NCBI GenBank assembly: GCA_964501315.1
Contig: CAZCSO010000003.1
Coordinates: 1-64,000 of the forward strand
Length of the DNA stretch: 64,000 nucleotides
Origin: UBA5603 sp964501315
Lineage (GTDB): Bacteria > Bacillota_I > Bacilli_A > Izemoplasmatales > Hujiaoplasmataceae
Direction: 5' to 3'
Numbering within the stretch: the stretch's first letter is position 1; each line of letters opens with the position of its first letter. Of the stretch, positions 61,724 through 64,000 are shown piece by piece. The translations under genes were made by a program, and so were the position numbers. A model generated the notes under the pieces. That model was not told the DNA's origin, did no database searches, and saw only the letters and a list, made by a program, of their open reading frames with translations.

Positions 61724-62907
61724 CATACGGAATTATTCAAGTTATTGTGATGTTTTTCATACCGTTTTTAATCATTCGATATCATAATCTTAAGTTGACA
61801 AAATTGATCGGAACCATCGGTATGGCCTATTTGCTCGGTATTTTCGCATCGCTATTGATCTTTGGATTAAAAAAACTCAACATTGATTTTGAAATGAATA
61901 CCGATATTGGTGAAATTGGCAGTCATCTAGCCATTAGTATTGCCATTCCGCTTCTATTATTTAGTTCAAACTTGAAAGAAGCAAGGAAACTCTCAAAACC
62001 CGTCCTACTCAGTTTTGGGTCCCTCATTGTTTCGGTTCTGATTGTGACGTCGATAACGTTCTACGTATATGGCAAGCAACTGGACAATGGCGCTGAGTTA
62101 TCATCGATGGCAATCGGTGTGTATACCGGCGGGACACCCAATTTAAACGCAATCGCAAATGTATTTGGATTGGATGCGACAACCATTGGCGTTGCCAATC
62201 TATCGGATATGATTATTGGTGCTGTGTTTTATATGTTCTTGCTTGTTTTGAGTAAACCGTTATTGTCTAAGTTTTTGAAATCATCGACGCAAACTACCTA
62301 TTTAAGAGAATCTTCATCCATTGAAAACTCAGAGAATTTTGACGTTCGGATGTTCAAAGCATCTAAAGGATTGTTAGGCGCATTTTTCATCGCTTTTGCG
62401 ATGGCGGCGATTGGCGCTGGCATCGGCATCATAATCTGGATTTTAGGAGGAGCGGTTCAAGGTAAGATGACGGATTTATTGGTTCCATCGATGATGATCA
62501 CTGTTACCGTTTTGGGTGTGGTTGCGTCGTTCAATCAAAGAATACGGACCATCAAGGGAACGAATATTTTGGGTCAATATTTGATTTTGGTTTTTTCCTT
62601 TGCCTTAGCGTCTTCTTTGGATTTAACGCGTTTGACAGGAAGTTTTGGTCAAATACTACTTTTGCTTGGATTGGTGACTGTGTTTTCTTTTATCCTTCAC
62701 GTTTTCTTCTCCAAGCTTTTGAAACTCGATGTCGACTGTACAATTGTCACTGCCACAGCGGGCATCTACGGACCAGCGTTCATTCCCGCTGTTACGCAAC
62801 AAATCCATAACGATGCGTTGACGGTTCCAGGACTGATTTGCGGTTCGATTGGGTATGCCATCGGCACCTTCTTAGGCGTCGGAATGGGATTGTTATTCTT
62901 GTTATAA
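61720..62907 (+). CDS. DUF819 family membrane protein
   Basis: 395 residues with about ten membrane helices. LAISIAIPLLLFSSNLKEARKLSKPVLLSF, SSMAIGVYTGGTPNLNAIANVFGLD and the C-terminal VTATAGIYGPAFIPAV are DUF819 (YjcL-like) features. This family resembles secondary transporters, but no substrate is established. The frame is open from 61684; the ATG at 61720 has AAAGGACG upstream and follows the end of the previous gene (overlap of four bases). Confidence 0.85.
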   Translation: MTYGIIQVIVMFFIPFLIIRYHNLKLTKLIGTIGMAYLLGIFASLLIFGLKKLNIDFEMNTDIGEIGSHLAISIAIPLLLFSSNLKEARKLSKPVLLSFGSLIVSVLIVTSITFYVYGKQLDNGAELSSMAIGVYTGGTPNLNAIANVFGLDATTIGVANLSDMIIGAVFYMFLLVLSKPLLSKFLKSSTQTTYLRESSSIENSENFDVRMFKASKGLLGAFFIAFAMAAIGAGIGIIIWILGGAVQGKMTDLLVPSMMITVTVLGVVASFNQRIRTIKGTNILGQYLILVFSFALASSLDLTRLTGSFGQILLLLGLVTVFSFILHVFFSKLLKLDVDCTIVTATAGIYGPAFIPAVTQQIHNDALTVPGLICGSIGYAIGTFLGVGMGLLFLL

Positions 62908-62936
62908 AGATTCATTCATTTTCTTATAATTTCTTC

Positions 62937-62964
62937 TTGATTTATCACTAATAACTGGTATACT
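62937..62964 (+). promoter_or_regulatory. Promoter of the uracil permease transcript
   Basis: TTGATT (62937-62942), 16-base spacer ending in TGG, TATACT (62959-62964). Confidence 0.6.
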
Positions 62965-62977
62965 ATTAGTAGTTTTG

Positions 62978-63061
62978 GTCCTTTAACCGATGCCCGTGAG
63001 CATCGAAAGGTAGAATTCTTTTCATGATACCCGTTAAAGGACACCCATGGGTGTTCTTTTT
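62978..63061 (+). promoter_or_regulatory. PyrR-type transcription attenuator
   Basis: Three exclusive structures can be drawn. Anti-antiterminator: CGATGC (62988-62993), hexaloop CCGTGA (62994-62999, fits CNGNGA), GCATCG (63000-63005), extended by CCTTT and AAAGG. Antiterminator: GTCCTTTAAC (62978-62987) with GTTAAAGGAC (63033-63042), 10 bp. Terminator: GGACACCC (63039-63046) with GGGTGTTC (63049-63056), then T5. The antiterminator shares bases with both others. This is the logic of PyrR attenuators, in which UMP-bound PyrR stabilises the first structure and stops transcription. Confidence 0.8.
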
Positions 63062-63097
63062 GTTTGGGACCAATTCAATTCGAAAAGGAGAAATGAA

Positions 63098-64000
63098 ATG
63101 GAAACAAAAAAAGTAGTAACAGGGTATTTACCCAATGAGCGTCCCTCTTGGGGAAAATTGATTGTCTTTGCACTTCAACACATTCTCGTCATGTTCCCCG
63201 CAACCGTATTGGTTGCACTCTTAACGGGGTTCCACATTTCAACCACCATTTTCGCAAGTGGATTTGCGACTTTGTGCTTCATCTTAGTCACCAAAGGTAA
63301 AATTCCACTTTATTATGGTTCTTCATTTTCTTACATCGCCGCGATTGTTGGAATCACGCATGCGACGTATGGTGTTACCGCTCCCGATCAGCTGATTGGG
63401 GAAGCCCAATTCGGTATTATCATGTCAGGGTTGGTTTCCATCGGCGTGGGCTTCTTGGTTAATTATTTCGGTGTCAATAAAATCGAACGTGTCTTACCTC
63501 CGGTCGTAACCGGCCCGATTGCGATGATCATCGGTTTAAGCTTAGCGGGTAATGCGATGACGCAAGCGGCAGGGTTTGATGGCGCGGTAAGCCAAGGAAG
63601 TTTCTGGGTTGTTGCGATCATTACATTATTCTCCATCTTATTGTTCACAGTTATTTTTAAGAAAGGCGTCTTAAGTCAACTACCGATTTTATTTGGAATT
63701 GTTTTAGGCTATGTCAGTGCTTTGTTGATGGATCTTATTTTCAAAACTAATTTGGTTGATTTCTCAAGAATCTTCGCGGATGGCTTTGTGAATGTGCCTC
63801 ATTTCACATTACCGAAAGCATCTTGGGCAGCGGTGCTGGCCATTATGCCAATCGCTTTGGCAACCATTCCTGAATCAACGGCGCATCTCTATCAATTGGA
63901 TCTGTACGTTAATGATTTGGCCCGTAGAAAAGGTGCCAAAGAGTATCCGATTAAAGACAAATTAGGACTTAACTTAATCGGTGATGGCGTTGGCGACATG
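63098..64000 (+). CDS. pyrP: Uracil permease (NCS2 family), 3' end outside the window
   Basis: The first 301 codons of an NCS2 nucleobase:cation symporter. METKKVVTGYLPNERPSWGKLIVFALQHILVMFPATVLVALLTGF, PLYYGSSFSYIAA, LPPVVTGPIAMIIGLSLA and ALATIPESTAHL are family features, the last holding the conserved Glu. The frame is open to the last base, so the gene is cut by the window edge, not truncated. AAAGGAG precedes the ATG at 63098. The PyrR-type attenuator upstream indicates uracil rather than a purine as substrate. Confidence 0.92.
   Translation, partial: METKKVVTGYLPNERPSWGKLIVFALQHILVMFPATVLVALLTGFHISTTIFASGFATLCFILVTKGKIPLYYGSSFSYIAAIVGITHATYGVTAPDQLIGEAQFGIIMSGLVSIGVGFLVNYFGVNKIERVLPPVVTGPIAMIIGLSLAGNAMTQAAGFDGAVSQGSFWVVAIITLFSILLFTVIFKKGVLSQLPILFGIVLGYVSALLMDLIFKTNLVDFSRIFADGFVNVPHFTLPKASWAAVLAIMPIALATIPESTAHLYQLDLYVNDLARRKGAKEYPIKDKLGLNLIGDGVGDM

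Noticed and set aside
1..64000. CRISPR arrays, insertion sequences, prophage or integrase genes
   Set aside because: No regularly spaced direct repeats, transposase, integrase or phage structural genes were found on either strand.

Overview
The window is a contiguous, densely packed, AT-rich chromosomal segment of a Bacillota-type bacterium. The gene set (hprK-lgt-trxB-whiA, cdaA, yutD/nfu/pgpA, tsaEB-rimI-tsaD, pcrA-ligA-uvrA, a PyrR-type attenuator) is low-GC Gram-positive. TGA is a genuine stop (for example rimI/tsaD junction, hprK) and TGG encodes Trp, so this is genetic code 11, not the Mycoplasma/Spiroplasma code. The mixture of Bacillus-like housekeeping genes with a glutaminyl-tRNA synthetase, an AdoCbl-dependent ribonucleotide reductase, MEP-pathway genes and large repeat lipoproteins suggests the Izemoplasmatales/Haloplasma/Acholeplasma neighbourhood, but that placement is inference.

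Layout. 1-1.4 kb: hflX on the minus strand. 1.4-6 kb: yfhO, a GtrB/CsbB-type glycosyltransferase and a GtrA flippase, together a three-component extracytoplasmic glycosylation module. 6-11.5 kb: diadenylate cyclase cdaA, an unusual flavoprotein/SCP2-like/membrane fusion, a PAS plus degenerate GGDEF membrane protein, ispD and ispF. 11.5-15.4 kb: yutD, nfu, pgpA, an S1-domain protein, pgi, and a convergent lipid kinase. 15.5-20 kb: tsaE-tsaB-rimI-tsaD-glnS plus a small membrane protein. 20-27 kb: pcrA, ligA, uvrA. 27-32.2 kb: hprK, lgt, trxB, whiA, acpS. 32.2-37.4 kb: a membrane thioredoxin-like protein, tex, a 7TM-PAS-GGDEF cyclase and a membrane protein.

Accessory region, about 37.4-52 kb: two tRNA-Ser genes behind a promoter carrying a 12-bp inverted repeat; a three-gene hipB-hipS-hipT toxin-antitoxin cassette bracketed by two related copies of the tRNA terminator sequence; a DUF1295 protein; two GNAT acetyltransferases; a Gfo/Idh/MocA oxidoreductase; a methyltransferase; a frameshifted small gene; and a 2352-residue lipoprotein with an RCC1-like propeller and over twenty InlB-type repeats containing a segmental duplication.

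52-64 kb: class II ribonucleotide reductase nrdJ under two identically spaced CTTTCAT-N8-ATGAAAG dyads, a c-di-GMP group (GGDEF-EAL and PAS-GGDEF), mscS, an Old Yellow Enzyme homologue, a large GNAT-like protein, a DUF819 membrane protein, and a uracil permease gene (running off the window end) preceded by a PyrR-type attenuator. Promoters across the window share a striking extended -10 form, TGN-TATAAT.

Most interesting items: the HipBST cassette and its flanking repeats; the flavoprotein-SCP2-6TM fusion in a cdaA/MEP cluster; an Lgt that carries its own lipoprotein signal peptide; the paired operators of nrdJ; the tRNA-Ser promoter dyad; and the giant lipoprotein.
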